Below, one piece after another: positions 17,474-26,182 of a DNA stretch of 34,686 bases. The stretch covers positions 1-34,686 of the forward strand of contig JABGRN010000063.1 of NCBI GenBank assembly GCA_018648265.1, written 5' to 3'. Numbering within the stretch: the first letter of the stretch is position 1; each line of letters begins with the position of its first letter. Made by a program: the position numbers and the translations under genes. The stretch is from Prolixibacteraceae bacterium. GTDB taxonomy: Bacteria; Bacteroidota; Bacteroidia; Bacteroidales; Prolixibacteraceae. The notes under the pieces were generated by a model. It was not told the origin of the DNA. It worked only from the letters and a program-made list of their open reading frames with translations, and did not search any database.

Positions 17474-18595
17474 ATGCAAACCATCCACATGTCTGATTTA
17501 TATGGCCAATATTTAACCATGAAAGAGGAAATTGATGCAGCCATTCAGGATGTAATAAAATCTACTCGATTTATTAAAAGTGGCAAGGTCCTCGATTTTG
17601 AAGAAAAACTTTCGACCTATTTAAATACAAATGTAATTGCATGCGCCAATGGAACCGATGCTTTGCAAATCGCTTTAATGGCCCTTGATCTTCAGCCCGG
17701 TGACGAGGTAATTACAACACCATTTACTTTTATTGCAACAGTTGAGGTACTCGTTTTATTAGGATTAAAACCCGTTTTTGTTGACACGGAACCAGATACG
17801 TTTAATTTAGATGTATCGAAAATTGAACAAGCAATTTCTGAAAAAACAAAAGTAATTCTTCCTGTCCACCTTTTTGGGCAATGTGCAGATTTAGAATCAA
17901 TAATTTCATTGACAAGAAAAAGAAATATTACAATCATTGAAGATGCTTGCCAGGCATTAGGAACTGATTATGTTTTTACTGACGGAACAAAAAAGAAAGC
18001 TGGCACCATTGGTAAAATAGGGTGCAATTCATTTTTCCCTTCAAAAAACCTGGGTGCATTTGGCGATGGCGGAGCAATTTATACAAGCAACGAAAAACTG
18101 GCTAAAAAAATTCGTTCTATTGCAAATCACGGTATGAAACAAAAATACCAGTACGAACAAATCGGTGTAAATTCCAGATTAGATAGTTTACAGGCTGCAA
18201 TTCTGGAAGTAAAATTAAAATACTTCGAAAAACATATTAAGGCACGGCAAAATGCGGCAGCATTTTACGATGAACATTTGGCAAATATTGAAGAAATTCA
18301 AATCCCTAAAAGAGTAAAATACAGCACACACACATTTCATCAATATACCATTAAAACAGAAAAAAGGGATGAGCTTCAGCAATTCCTGAAAACAAAAGAA
18401 ATTCCGTCGATGGTGTATTATCCCGGCGTTATTCATTTACAGGAAGCATATAAATTCTTAGGATATAAAAAGGGGGATTTCCCGGTAAGCGAATTACTTG
18501 CAGAAACAGTTCTATCTTTGCCAATGCACACTGAATTAACCGAAGAACAGTTGAAATATATTGTTATGGTGGTTAAGGAATTTTATTCAAATTAA
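17474..18595 (+). CDS. wbpE: UDP-2-acetamido-2-deoxy-3-oxo-glucuronate aminotransferase (WbpE/WlbC)
   Basis: This 373-residue DegT/DnrJ-family PLP enzyme should aminate the 3-keto group of UDP-3-keto-GlcNAcA. The N-terminal DLYGQYLTMKEEIDAAI, the CANGTDALQIALMAL block, PFTFIATVEV and PVHLFGQCADLE follow the WbpE/WlbC pattern. The PLP lysine is K191 in FFPSKNLGAFGDGG, and D157 in EDACQ contacts the cofactor ring. Length is normal. The other three enzymes of the same pathway follow on the same strand, after the interrupting GxxExxY gene. It has its own candidate promoter. Confidence 0.92.
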   Translation: MQTIHMSDLYGQYLTMKEEIDAAIQDVIKSTRFIKSGKVLDFEEKLSTYLNTNVIACANGTDALQIALMALDLQPGDEVITTPFTFIATVEVLVLLGLKPVFVDTEPDTFNLDVSKIEQAISEKTKVILPVHLFGQCADLESIISLTRKRNITIIEDACQALGTDYVFTDGTKKKAGTIGKIGCNSFFPSKNLGAFGDGGAIYTSNEKLAKKIRSIANHGMKQKYQYEQIGVNSRLDSLQAAILEVKLKYFEKHIKARQNAAAFYDEHLANIEEIQIPKRVKYSTHTFHQYTIKTEKRDELQQFLKTKEIPSMVYYPGVIHLQEAYKFLGYKKGDFPVSELLAETVLSLPMHTELTEEQLKYIVMVVKEFYSN

Positions 18596-18609
18596 AAAGG
18601 AAAATTCCC

Positions 18610-18634
18610 AGCAAAGGCGCAGAGACGCTAAAGG
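18610..18634 (+). repeat. left inverted repeat of the GxxExxY insertion
   Basis: AGCAAAGGCGCAGAGACGC and the following TAAAGG form the left arm. In the 21-base core (18611-18631) it matches 18 positions of the reverse complement of the right arm at 19075-19095. The GC-rich GCGCAxAGACGC core stands out from the AT-rich surroundings. Confidence 0.6.
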
Positions 18635-18679
18635 AAAATGAAAATTGAAAATGGTGATAACATTTGAAGCGAAAATAAC

Positions 18680-19057
18680 ATGAATGAAAATGAAATTGCA
18701 AAAATTATTGTCAATACATGTTATAATATTCATGTTGAACTTGGTCCCGGATTACTTGAATCGGTTTATGAAGAGATTTTGTTCCATGAGTTATCTACCT
18801 TGGGATTGAGAATTGACCGACAAAAAACAATACCTTTAACATGGAAGGGTATAAAAATGGAAGTCGGTTTTAGGGCTGACTTAATTGTTGAAAATAAGGT
18901 AATTATAGAATTAAAGTCAGTTGAAAATATTGCCCCTGTTCATCCCAAACAACTTCTAACTTACTTAAAAATAACCAGGCTAAAACTGGGTTTGTTGATT
19001 AATTTTAATGAAAAATTAATTAAGGATGGAATAACGAGAATAGTGAATAATTTATAA
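18680..19057 (+). CDS. GxxExxY family protein
   Basis: This 125-residue protein carries the family-defining motif in GPGLLESVYEEIL (G-x-x-E-x-x-Y). Two acidic/lysine stretches, GFRADLIVENKVIIELKSV and then HPKQLLTYLKI, look like the core of a PD-(D/E)xK nuclease fold (D...ExK, then Q near the next helix). A nuclease-like activity is therefore possible but unproven. The protein is full length for the family. It has nothing obvious to do with sugar metabolism and lies inside the wbp operon, flanked by inverted repeats, so I read it as a recent arrival. Confidence 0.88.
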   Translation: MNENEIAKIIVNTCYNIHVELGPGLLESVYEEILFHELSTLGLRIDRQKTIPLTWKGIKMEVGFRADLIVENKVIIELKSVENIAPVHPKQLLTYLKITRLKLGLLINFNEKLIKDGITRIVNNL

Positions 19058-19071
19058 CTATGTAATATAAC

Positions 19072-19096
19072 TGCTTTGCGTCTTTGCGCCTTAGCG
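19072..19096 (-). repeat. right inverted repeat of the GxxExxY insertion
   Basis: TGCTTTGCGTCTTTGCGCC followed by TTAGCG is the imperfect reverse complement of the left arm at 18610-18634. It ends 13 bases before the start codon of the acetyltransferase gene, so it lies in that gene's leader. Confidence 0.6.
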
Positions 19097-19109
19097 AGAA
19101 GTTTTTAAA

Positions 19110-19685
19110 ATGAATAAAAAATATTACAACCACGAAACAGCCATTATTGACGAAGGTGCTCAAATTGGAGAGGGTTCAAAAGTATGGCATTTTTGCCATG
19201 TTATGGGAACAGCCCAAATTGGACAGAATTGTATTTTTGGACAGAATGTTTTTGTAGGGAACAATGTAAAAATCGGAAATAATGTAAAAGTGCAAAATAA
19301 TGTTTCGTTGTATGAAGGCGTAATTTGCGAAGACGATATTTTTCTTGGACCGTCAATGGTTTTTACAAATGTTATAAACCCTAGAAGCGCTGTTAACAGA
19401 AAAGAAGAATTCAAAAAAACACTGGTTAAAAAAGGAACTTCTATTGGTGCAAATGCTACCATTGTTTGTGGAGTTACTTTAGGCGAATATAGTTTTATTG
19501 GAGCTGGTGCAGTTGTTACAAAAAATGTAAACCCTTTTGCATTAATGGTTGGTGTTCCTGCAAAACAAAAAGGCTGGGTAAGCAGGGCAGGTGCCATTTT
19601 ACACGATGATTTAGTTTGTCCCGAAACTAAAGAAAAGTATAAATTAACAAGAGGTTTTTTAGAACTAATCAAAAATGAACATTAA
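19110..19685 (+). CDS. wbpD: UDP-2-acetamido-3-amino-2,3-dideoxy-glucuronate N-acetyltransferase (WbpD/WlbB)
   Basis: This 191-residue left-handed beta-helix enzyme should acetylate the 3-amino group of UDP-GlcNAc3NA, using acetyl-CoA. It is built almost entirely of hexapeptide repeats from residue 10 to 150. The blocks [54 protein letters not shown] and [19 protein letters not shown] are diagnostic of the WbpD/WlbB group. Its last codons overlap the start of the dehydrogenase gene by 11 bases, indicating translational coupling. Confidence 0.93.
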   Translation: MNKKYYNHETAIIDEGAQIGEGSKVWHFCHVMGTAQIGQNCIFGQNVFVGNNVKIGNNVKVQNNVSLYEGVICEDDIFLGPSMVFTNVINPRSAVNRKEEFKKTLVKKGTSIGANATIVCGVTLGEYSFIGAGAVVTKNVNPFALMVGVPAKQKGWVSRAGAILHDDLVCPETKEKYKLTRGFLELIKNEH

Positions 19686-20985
19686 AAAAGAGATACTTTA
19701 TAAAGTCAATAATAAACAACTTCTAATTGGAGTTGTAGGCTTGGGTTATGTTGGATTACCACTCTCAGTAAGTTTCGCTCAAGAGAATAATCAGGTTTTA
19801 GGTTTTGATAAATCTGAAGAAAAGATTAAAAAAATAAATTCGGGCGAAAATTATATAGGAGATATTCAAGATGATGATTTAATATCTGTTGTAAACAAGG
19901 GTTTACTTTCTGCTTCAAATGATTTTTCACTGATAAAAAAGTGTGATGTCCTGTTAATTTGTGTTCCAACTCCCTTGGATAAATTTCGCAAACCTGACAT
20001 GAGTTACATTGAATCGGCTTGTATTGAGATTGGAAAGAATATGAAAAGAGGTACTTTTATTTGTTTAGAAAGTACAACCTACCCAACAACAACAGAACAT
20101 TTTATGTTGCCAATTATCGAGCGTGAATCTGGATTTAAACATGAAAATGATTTTTGGCTGGCTTTTTCCCCCGAACGGGTTGACCCCGGAAATAAAGAAT
20201 ATTTTACTAAAAATACACCAAAGGTCTTAGGTGCTTTAACAAAAGATGGATTAGAAATAGGGGAAGCTATTTATAAACTGGCCATTGAGAATGTTCATTT
20301 AGTTAGTTCTCCCAGGGTAGCAGAAATGGTTAAAATCCTGGAAAATACTTACCGCTTGGTAAATATCAGTTTAATTAATGAACTGGCATTACTTTCCGGT
20401 AAAATGGACATCAATATCTGGGAGGTAATAGAAGCAGCAAAAACAAAACCATTTGGTTTTCAGGCATTTTATCCCGGCCCTGGAGTTGGCGGACACTGTA
20501 TTCCTTTAGATCCATTTTATTTAGAGCATATTGCCAAAAAGTTTAATTTCGATTTAACAATGATAAATACTGCAGGTCATATTGATATGTTAATGGCTCA
20601 TCGGATGACATTAAAAATTACCTCTGCTTTAAACCGACATAAAAAGTCCATTAACGGAAGTATAATTTTATTTTTAGGCGTCGCTTACAAACCCAACATT
20701 AATGATGAACGTGAATCTCCTGCTTTAAAAATTATAGATGAAGTAATCAATAAAGGAGGAAATGTTCGATATCACGATCCGTATATTTCTGAAATAAAAA
20801 CCCCGGAAAATAAACAGCTGAAAAGTATTAAACTATCACCGGATTCTTTAAAAATTTTTGATTGTGTTGTAATTACAACAAATCACTCTGAATTCGATGC
20901 AAGTTTTATTGAAAGAAATTCAAAAATGATTGTTGATTTACGAAATCTAATAAAAGTAGCATCTAATAAAGTCTATAAACTTTAG
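19675..20985 (+). CDS. wbpA: UDP-N-acetyl-D-glucosamine 6-dehydrogenase (WbpA type)
   Basis: This 436-residue nucleotide-sugar dehydrogenase oxidises C6 of UDP-GlcNAc with NAD+ to UDP-GlcNAcA, the first step of the pathway. The NAD-binding GVVGLGYVG motif is at 19-27. The substrate and catalytic set includes E132 (LESTTYP), K220 and N224 ([12 protein letters not shown]), and the catalytic Cys at 275 in [14 protein letters not shown]. The C-terminal UDP-binding domain is complete, with [14 protein letters not shown]. By sequence it could also be a UDP-ManNAc or UDP-GalNAc dehydrogenase, but the partner genes favour WbpA. Confidence 0.92.
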   Translation: MNIKKEILYKVNNKQLLIGVVGLGYVGLPLSVSFAQENNQVLGFDKSEEKIKKINSGENYIGDIQDDDLISVVNKGLLSASNDFSLIKKCDVLLICVPTPLDKFRKPDMSYIESACIEIGKNMKRGTFICLESTTYPTTTEHFMLPIIERESGFKHENDFWLAFSPERVDPGNKEYFTKNTPKVLGALTKDGLEIGEAIYKLAIENVHLVSSPRVAEMVKILENTYRLVNISLINELALLSGKMDINIWEVIEAAKTKPFGFQAFYPGPGVGGHCIPLDPFYLEHIAKKFNFDLTMINTAGHIDMLMAHRMTLKITSALNRHKKSINGSIILFLGVAYKPNINDERESPALKIIDEVINKGGNVRYHDPYISEIKTPENKQLKSIKLSPDSLKIFDCVVITTNHSEFDASFIERNSKMIVDLRNLIKVASNKVYKL

Positions 20986-21030
20986 ACTTAAAATCCAGGT
21001 TAGAAAATACACAAAATTCAATACTAAATT

Positions 21031-21966
21031 ATGAAACGATTTGCATTAATAGGTGCGGCAGGTTACATTGCCGACCGCCACATGAAAGCGATAAAAGAAA
21101 CAGGAAATCAACTGGTGTGTGCATCAGACCGATTTGATGTAATGGGCAGAATCGATCGATATTCCCCCGAAACAGAGTTTTTCCTGGAACATGAAAACCT
21201 CGATAAATACATGGACGACTTACGTATGAGAGGCGCCCCAATTGATTACGTAAGTATTTGTACACCAAATTATATGCACCCATCGCATATTCGATTTGCT
21301 TTACGAAATGGTGCTGATGCCATTTGCGAAAAACCATTGGTTATTTTCCCTGAAGACATACACATTATTAAAGACATTGAAACTGAAACCGGAAAAAAGG
21401 TTTACACTGTTTTGCAACTACGTTACCACCCTACAATTTTAAAACTAAAAAAAGAAATTGAAGAGGCTGGCAATAAAATACACGATATTGATTTAAGTTA
21501 TATTACAACACGTGGGAAATGGTATTTTAAAAGCTGGAAGGGGGATATTCAAAAATCGGGCGGCGTCGCAACTAACATTGGGATTCATTTTTTCGACATG
21601 CTTACCTGGATTTTTGGAAATGTAAAAGAAAATATTGTTCATGTGTATGATCACAATAAAGCTGCCGGTTATTTGCAATTAGAAAAAGCCCGTGTACGTT
21701 GGTTTTTGAGCCTCGATTCAAACGATCTCCCCAAAGCCGCCACCGATAAGGGAATGCGAACATTTCGCTCGATTACAGTTGATAACAAAGAAGTTGAATT
21801 TAGTGGCGGATTTACCGATTTGCACACTATTACCTACCAAAATATTTTAAACGGAAATGGCTTCGGTATCGACGATGCCCGGGAAAGTATCGAATTAACA
21901 AACTTTGTTCGAAACTCAAAGCCGGTTGGATTAAGGGGCGAGTATCATCCTTTTCTTGTAAAATAG
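21031..21966 (+). CDS. wbpB: UDP-N-acetyl-2-amino-2-deoxyglucuronate 3-dehydrogenase (WbpB/WlbA)
   Basis: This is a 311-residue Gfo/Idh/MocA-family oxidoreductase. It should oxidise C3 of UDP-GlcNAcA to the 3-keto intermediate that WbpE aminates. The N-terminal Rossmann motif reads ALIGAAGYIADRHMKAIKETGN, the family lysine lies in CEKP (E100, K101, P102), and LQLRYHP plus GGVATNIGIHFFDML match the substrate domain of this group. It is the last plus-strand gene of the locus and ends ten bases before the stop of a converging glycosyltransferase gene. Confidence 0.93.
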   Translation: MKRFALIGAAGYIADRHMKAIKETGNQLVCASDRFDVMGRIDRYSPETEFFLEHENLDKYMDDLRMRGAPIDYVSICTPNYMHPSHIRFALRNGADAICEKPLVIFPEDIHIIKDIETETGKKVYTVLQLRYHPTILKLKKEIEEAGNKIHDIDLSYITTRGKWYFKSWKGDIQKSGGVATNIGIHFFDMLTWIFGNVKENIVHVYDHNKAAGYLQLEKARVRWFLSLDSNDLPKAATDKGMRTFRSITVDNKEVEFSGGFTDLHTITYQNILNGNGFGIDDARESIELTNFVRNSKPVGLRGEYHPFLVK

Positions 21967-21976
21967 ATTTAAGCCT

Positions 21977-23254
21977 TTAAATTAATTCTAATAAATTTTT
22001 TGTTAGATTGTCTCTGGAATATTTAAGAGCCTCTGAAAAGTCAGAGTCTGTTTTTGTTGAGTGAAAAAAGATTTCTATACTTTCTGCTATTTTATCTTTG
22101 TCGTTACAAGAACAAATTATTCCACTTTTGGTTTCTTCAATAATCGCTGCTGCATTGCCATTAACAGGGCCTAAAAATAAAATTGGTCGCTTACTTGCTA
22201 AATACTCAAATAATTTACCTGTTAGAATGCCCATATTGTTTTTTACATTCGGAATTATTAACAATAAAACATCAGAAGACATCATGTAACTTATTGCTTT
22301 TGAATGCTCTACATAACCAACTATTTCAATTTGCCCTTTTAACCCGGTATCATTTAGTTTTTCTACAAGTTCAGATGAGATCTTCCCTATAAAACGTAAA
22401 CGTATTTTCGTTTTAATAATCCCAGATAATTGTTTTATACCATTTATAAGGCCATCGATATTATAATCATTAGAAATAGTTCCAACATATGAGATATAAA
22501 ATAAATTATTACGCTTTGCCTTATTAATATTTAAAAAATCATCAATGTCAAAACCATTTGGAATTACCTCTGTTTTATCTCTAACATTATTCAATTTGCT
22601 CGAAAAGAGTCTTTTTAATTCGCGACTTACAGTTATTGTTTTATTAGAATTTTGAAGAACTTTCCTTTCAAAATTTTTATTTATTGCTGTAGCAAGTTTA
22701 GTTGGATACAATTGTTTATAATAATAAATATCAGTCCATGGATCCCGAAAATCAGCAAGCCATTTAATGTTCAATTGTTTTTTGAGTTTTAATCCAATTA
22801 GCTGTGTTGAATGTGGCGGGCTGGTTGTAATTATGGTTTCAATATTATTATTTCTAATAATTTCCCTGGCCTTTTTTACAGCAAATTTGTTCCAACCTCT
22901 TCGTGGGTCTGGCAGAAAAAAATTCCCTCTAACAAATCGAAGAATTTTTTCCATAAAATTGGCTTTTTTTGAATTTGCAAAACCTCCGTAAGGTACTTCT
23001 TTGTTGGGTGAGAATTTTTTGTAAACCGAATACAATTCGAAAGATTTTGTATAATAAACTCTTACAGACTCTGGAATATCTTTTAAAAGAGATTCGTCGA
23101 TTTGAGGATAAGTTGCAAACTTTGGATCTACTGTTAAAACAAAAGTCTCAACATTCATCTTCGATAAGTATTTCGCAAATTTAACCCACCGTTGAACACC
23201 TGCCCCACCACTTGGAGGCCAATAGTATGTAATAATCAATACTTTTTTTACCAC
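21977..23254 (-). CDS. GT4-family glycosyltransferase
   Basis: This 425-residue cytoplasmic GT-B glycosyltransferase has an N-terminal acceptor domain opening with KVLIITYYWPPSGGAGVQRW. The interdomain TTSPPHSTQLIG and WLADFRDPW blocks are typical of a Bacteroidota GT4 subgroup, and the C-terminal nucleotide-binding domain has VIPNGFD, SYVGTIS and LTGKLFEYLASKRPIL. The donor sugar is unknown. It lies 15 bases downstream of the next GT4 gene on the same strand and is the last gene of the glyS-led operon. Confidence 0.87.
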   Translation of the reverse strand: MVKKVLIITYYWPPSGGAGVQRWVKFAKYLSKMNVETFVLTVDPKFATYPQIDESLLKDIPESVRVYYTKSFELYSVYKKFSPNKEVPYGGFANSKKANFMEKILRFVRGNFFLPDPRRGWNKFAVKKAREIIRNNNIETIITTSPPHSTQLIGLKLKKQLNIKWLADFRDPWTDIYYYKQLYPTKLATAINKNFERKVLQNSNKTITVSRELKRLFSSKLNNVRDKTEVIPNGFDIDDFLNINKAKRNNLFYISYVGTISNDYNIDGLINGIKQLSGIIKTKIRLRFIGKISSELVEKLNDTGLKGQIEIVGYVEHSKAISYMMSSDVLLLIIPNVKNNMGILTGKLFEYLASKRPILFLGPVNGNAAAIIEETKSGIICSCNDKDKIAESIEIFFHSTKTDSDFSEALKYSRDNLTKNLLELI

Positions 23255-23269
23255 ACTAAATTAATTCTT

Positions 23270-24430
23270 CTAAATTTCTTTATTTAATTCCAGTATCGTT
23301 TGAACAAAAATTTCCCATGAATATTTCTTTTTTTCCAAAGCTGCATTTTTACTAAATTCCTCTTCCTTGTTTAATTCATAAAATTTGTAAATCGCCTCTG
23401 CTACTTGCTCAATGTTATTTTTAACAACAAAACCAACTTTGTTATCTGGTATTAATTCAGCTAATCCACCTACATCTGTTGTAACCATTGGTTTGTTAAA
23501 ATGGTATGCTACTTGAGTTATTCCACTTTGAGTAGCAGTTTTATAGGGTTGAACAACCACATCGGAAGCACAAAAATATTTATGGACATCGGTGTTTGGA
23601 ATAAATTCGGTGTGCAATTCAACTAACTTTTCCAGCTTGTGTTTTTTTATGATGTCTAAAAATTTATCAGGTTTAGTATAAAATTCTCCTGCAATTAAAA
23701 GCTTTACCGGGAACTTTCTAAGTCGTTTATCTGCAAAAGCTTCCAACAAAGTATCCAAACCTTTGTAGTCTCTTATAAATCCAAAAAATAAAATGTAATT
23801 TGAATTATTATCCAATTTTAATTGCTTCTTTGCATCTGCTTTGGAAATAATTTCACCAAAGTTATCGTAAAGCGGATGAGGGGTATATTTTCTTGGTTTG
23901 CTTGTGTCAAATAAACTAAGGTCGTTCAAAACACTTTTTGAGAGAGTTATAAATGCATCTACATTTTTTATAAAATAACGCGACAGTAATTTATCACCCG
24001 GTTTATTTTCGTGAGGAATAACATTGTCGGTAATCGCAATAACTTTCGTTTTTTTGTTCTTTCTAATGATTTTTGCAATTGTACCCAAACTCGGAGCAAC
24101 AAAAGGAATCCAGTACCTAAAAATAACAATGTCGGGAGCCAGTTTTTTTAACCGACGCCCTACTTTAATCCAGTTCAAAGGATTTATCGAATTTACCAAT
24201 ACTTCAATATCCAATCCTTCCGGTGGCTCCTCTTCTGAATATTGGGTTTTACCAGGAAATAGAATAGAAGGATATTGTAGGCTAAATGTATATATTTTTA
24301 CCTCATCGCCATTTTCAATAAATGCCTTTGCCATTCTTTCGTTAAAAGTTGCAATTCCTCCACCACGCAATGGAAACGCAGATCCAACGATTGCAATTTT
24401 TCTTTTTCCTTTTGGCAAACTGGTTATCAT
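23270..24430 (-). CDS. GT4-family glycosyltransferase
   Basis: This 386-residue GT-B transferase has the N-terminal GGGIATFNERMAKAF motif of GT4 enzymes that recognise lipid or carbohydrate acceptors. In the C-terminal half are FGFIRDYKGLDTLLEAF, LIAGEFY, and the donor-binding run QSGITQVAYHFNKPMV followed by TDVGGLAELI. Donor and acceptor are unknown. Its ATG lies five bases after the glyS stop, so it is probably co-transcribed with glyS. Its proximity to the polysaccharide locus suggests a role in the same glycan. Confidence 0.88.
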   Translation of the reverse strand: MITSLPKGKRKIAIVGSAFPLRGGGIATFNERMAKAFIENGDEVKIYTFSLQYPSILFPGKTQYSEEEPPEGLDIEVLVNSINPLNWIKVGRRLKKLAPDIVIFRYWIPFVAPSLGTIAKIIRKNKKTKVIAITDNVIPHENKPGDKLLSRYFIKNVDAFITLSKSVLNDLSLFDTSKPRKYTPHPLYDNFGEIISKADAKKQLKLDNNSNYILFFGFIRDYKGLDTLLEAFADKRLRKFPVKLLIAGEFYTKPDKFLDIIKKHKLEKLVELHTEFIPNTDVHKYFCASDVVVQPYKTATQSGITQVAYHFNKPMVTTDVGGLAELIPDNKVGFVVKNNIEQVAEAIYKFYELNKEEEFSKNAALEKKKYSWEIFVQTILELNKEI

Positions 24431-24435
24431 GTATT

Positions 24436-25971
24436 TTATAATTCCTCAAACAACTTCTTAAAATTAACCTGCTCTCCAATAATCTTTCCTAGATCTTCAA
24501 TCGAGACCCTTTCTTGTTCCATGGTATCGCGATATCGAATAGTAACGGTGTTATCCTCAGCCGACTGATGATCAACAGTAACACAAAAAGGCGTGCCAAT
24601 TGCATCCTGCCTTCTATAACGTTTTCCAATCGAGTCTTTCTCATCGTACTGACAATTAAAATCAAATTTTAATTCGTTTATTATTTCACGTGCCTTTTCA
24701 GGCAACCCATCTTTTTTAACCAGCGGCAAAACAGCAAGTTTTATTGGGGCCAGAGCTACCGGTAATTTTAAAACAACACGCTTATCTTTTTCCAATTGCT
24801 CTTCGCAATAAGCTGCCGATATAATTTGTAAAAACATACGATCAACCCCAATCGAAGTTTCAACTACAAATGGAACATACGACTCGTTTAATTCCGGATC
24901 GAAATAACGAATTTTTTTGCCCGAATATTCTTCGTGTTGCGAAAGATCAAAGTCAGTTCGCGAGTGAATCCCTTCCACTTCTTTAAAACCAAAAGGGAAT
25001 TTGTACTCTACATCAACAGCAGCATTGGCATAATGCGCTAATTTCTCGTGTTCGTGAAATCGATAATTTTCATCCCCAAAACCAAGTGCTTTGTGCCATT
25101 TCATTCTTGTATCTTTCCATTTTTCGAACCAATCGAGTTCTGTTCCCGGTCGTACAAAAAACTGCATTTCCATTTGTTCAAACTCGCGCATTCTGAAAAT
25201 AAACTGACGGGCAACAATTTCGTTTCTAAATGCTTTTCCGATTTGGGCAATTCCAAATGGAATTTTCATTCGTCCTGTTTTTTGCACATTCAAATAATTT
25301 ACAAAAATTCCCTGCGCTGTTTCCGGGCGAAGATAAATTTTTGAAGCACCTTCGGCAGTAGCTCCCATTTCGGTGGCAAACATCAAATTAAACTGTCTCA
25401 CCTCTGTCCAGTTACGCGAACCGGAAACAGGGCAAACAATTGCCTGGTCCACAATTATTTGTTTCAACTCATTTAGGTCGCTGTCGTTTAGTGCTTTTGC
25501 AAAACGAGAATGAAGTGCATCCCACTTTTCTTTATTGGCTAAAACCCTCGGATTGGTTTCTCTAAATTGTTGTTCGTTAAAACTATCGCCAAACCGTTTT
25601 TTTGCTTTGGCAACTTCCTTATTTATTTTTTCCTCAATCTTGGCAAGTTGTTCCTCTATTAAAACATCAGCTCGATATCGTTTTTTTGAATCTTTATTGT
25701 CGATAAGTGGATCGCTAAATGCATCGACATGACCAGAGGCTTTCCAAATTGTTGGGTGCATAAAAATTGCAGAGTCAAGGCCAACCACATTTTCATGAAG
25801 TTTTACCATGCTGTCCCACCAATATTTTTTGATGTTATTTTTTAGCTCAACACCATTTTGTCCGTAATCGTAAACTGCCCCAAGTCCATCGTATATTTCG
25901 CTCGATTGAAAAACGTAACCATATTCTTTGCAGTGTGCTACCACTTTTTTGAAAATATCTTCTTGTGCCAT
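24436..25971 (-). CDS. glyS: glycyl-tRNA synthetase, alpha2 (eukaryotic/archaeal) type
   Basis: This 511-residue class II aminoacyl-tRNA synthetase charges tRNA-Gly with glycine. The N-terminal GAVYDYGQNGVELKNN and HPTIWKASGHVDAFSDPL are the classic signatures of the single-chain type. The catalytic core contains LRPETAQGIFVNY and QIGKAFRNEI, then FRMREFEQMEMQFF (motif 2), and VVETSIGVDRMFL (motif 3). The C-terminal anticodon-binding domain ends with VTIRYRDTMEQERV. Length is normal. It has its own -7 box and heads a run of three genes on the minus strand, with two glycosyltransferases downstream. Confidence 0.97.
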   Translation of the reverse strand: MAQEDIFKKVVAHCKEYGYVFQSSEIYDGLGAVYDYGQNGVELKNNIKKYWWDSMVKLHENVVGLDSAIFMHPTIWKASGHVDAFSDPLIDNKDSKKRYRADVLIEEQLAKIEEKINKEVAKAKKRFGDSFNEQQFRETNPRVLANKEKWDALHSRFAKALNDSDLNELKQIIVDQAIVCPVSGSRNWTEVRQFNLMFATEMGATAEGASKIYLRPETAQGIFVNYLNVQKTGRMKIPFGIAQIGKAFRNEIVARQFIFRMREFEQMEMQFFVRPGTELDWFEKWKDTRMKWHKALGFGDENYRFHEHEKLAHYANAAVDVEYKFPFGFKEVEGIHSRTDFDLSQHEEYSGKKIRYFDPELNESYVPFVVETSIGVDRMFLQIISAAYCEEQLEKDKRVVLKLPVALAPIKLAVLPLVKKDGLPEKAREIINELKFDFNCQYDEKDSIGKRYRRQDAIGTPFCVTVDHQSAEDNTVTIRYRDTMEQERVSIEDLGKIIGEQVNFKKLFEEL

Positions 25972-26001
25972 AATTTTTTTATACTGAAATTAAATGAACG
26001 A

Positions 26002-26009
26002 CAAAAATA
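26002..26009 (-). promoter_or_regulatory. Bacteroidota -7 box for glyS
   Basis: On the minus strand the octamer is TATTTTTG (TAnnTTTG), 30 bases upstream of the glyS ATG. Confidence 0.45.
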
Positions 26010-26051
26010 GAATATAATTGATTGTTGCGAAAGAAATGGAAGAAATTAAGT

Positions 26052-26178
26052 AATACCGATTTGACAACAAAATGTCGCAAACTTTCACTTTGTTCAGTCT
26101 GCTTCTTTGTTGTATTATCGGCATTAACCATTGTAACTTCAAAATTTGCTATGCGGCATTTTGAAGAACAATTGGTAT
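26052..26178. repeat. MITE-like element with about 30-base terminal inverted repeats
   Basis: The left end ATACCGATTTGAC plus CAAAATGTCGCA pairs with the reverse complement of the right end, which reads ATACCAATTGTTC plus CAAAATGCCGCA; about 21 of 30 positions agree. Both ends abut AAGT (26048-26051 and 26179-26182), a possible 4-base target-site duplication. The 127-base interior has no plausible gene. The size, terminal repeats and duplication suggest a miniature inverted-repeat transposable element moved by a transposase encoded elsewhere. Confidence 0.5.
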
Positions 26179-26182
26179 AAGT

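Larger units (their letters stand above)
18610..19096 (+). mobile_element. probable small GxxExxY-carrying insertion between wbpE and wbpD
   Basis: A 487-base segment bounded by imperfect inverted repeats contains only the GxxExxY gene and separates two genes of one biosynthetic pathway. No transposase or clear target-site duplication is visible, so the mode of movement is unknown. The evidence is the position, the repeats and the unrelated cargo. From memory, GxxExxY genes in other genomes are often flanked by similar GCGCAAAGACGC-type repeats; this is not checked here. Confidence 0.45.

Noticed and set aside
18601-19110. CRISPR-like repeats near the GxxExxY gene
   Set aside because: There are only two arms, in inverted orientation and about 440 bases apart, with no spacer series.
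19160-19672. 170-codon minus-strand open frame
   Set aside because: It lies wholly inside the wbpD-like gene on the other strand; its apparent pattern reflects the hexapeptide repeats of that gene.
24024-24461. 145-codon plus-strand open frame
   Set aside because: It is antisense to a well-supported GT4 gene and has no family pattern.
26067-26130. Possible small minus-strand peptide inside the repeat at 26052-26178
   Set aside because: The frame starts within the element, runs past its end and has no recognisable pattern; the inverted-repeat structure explains the sequence better.
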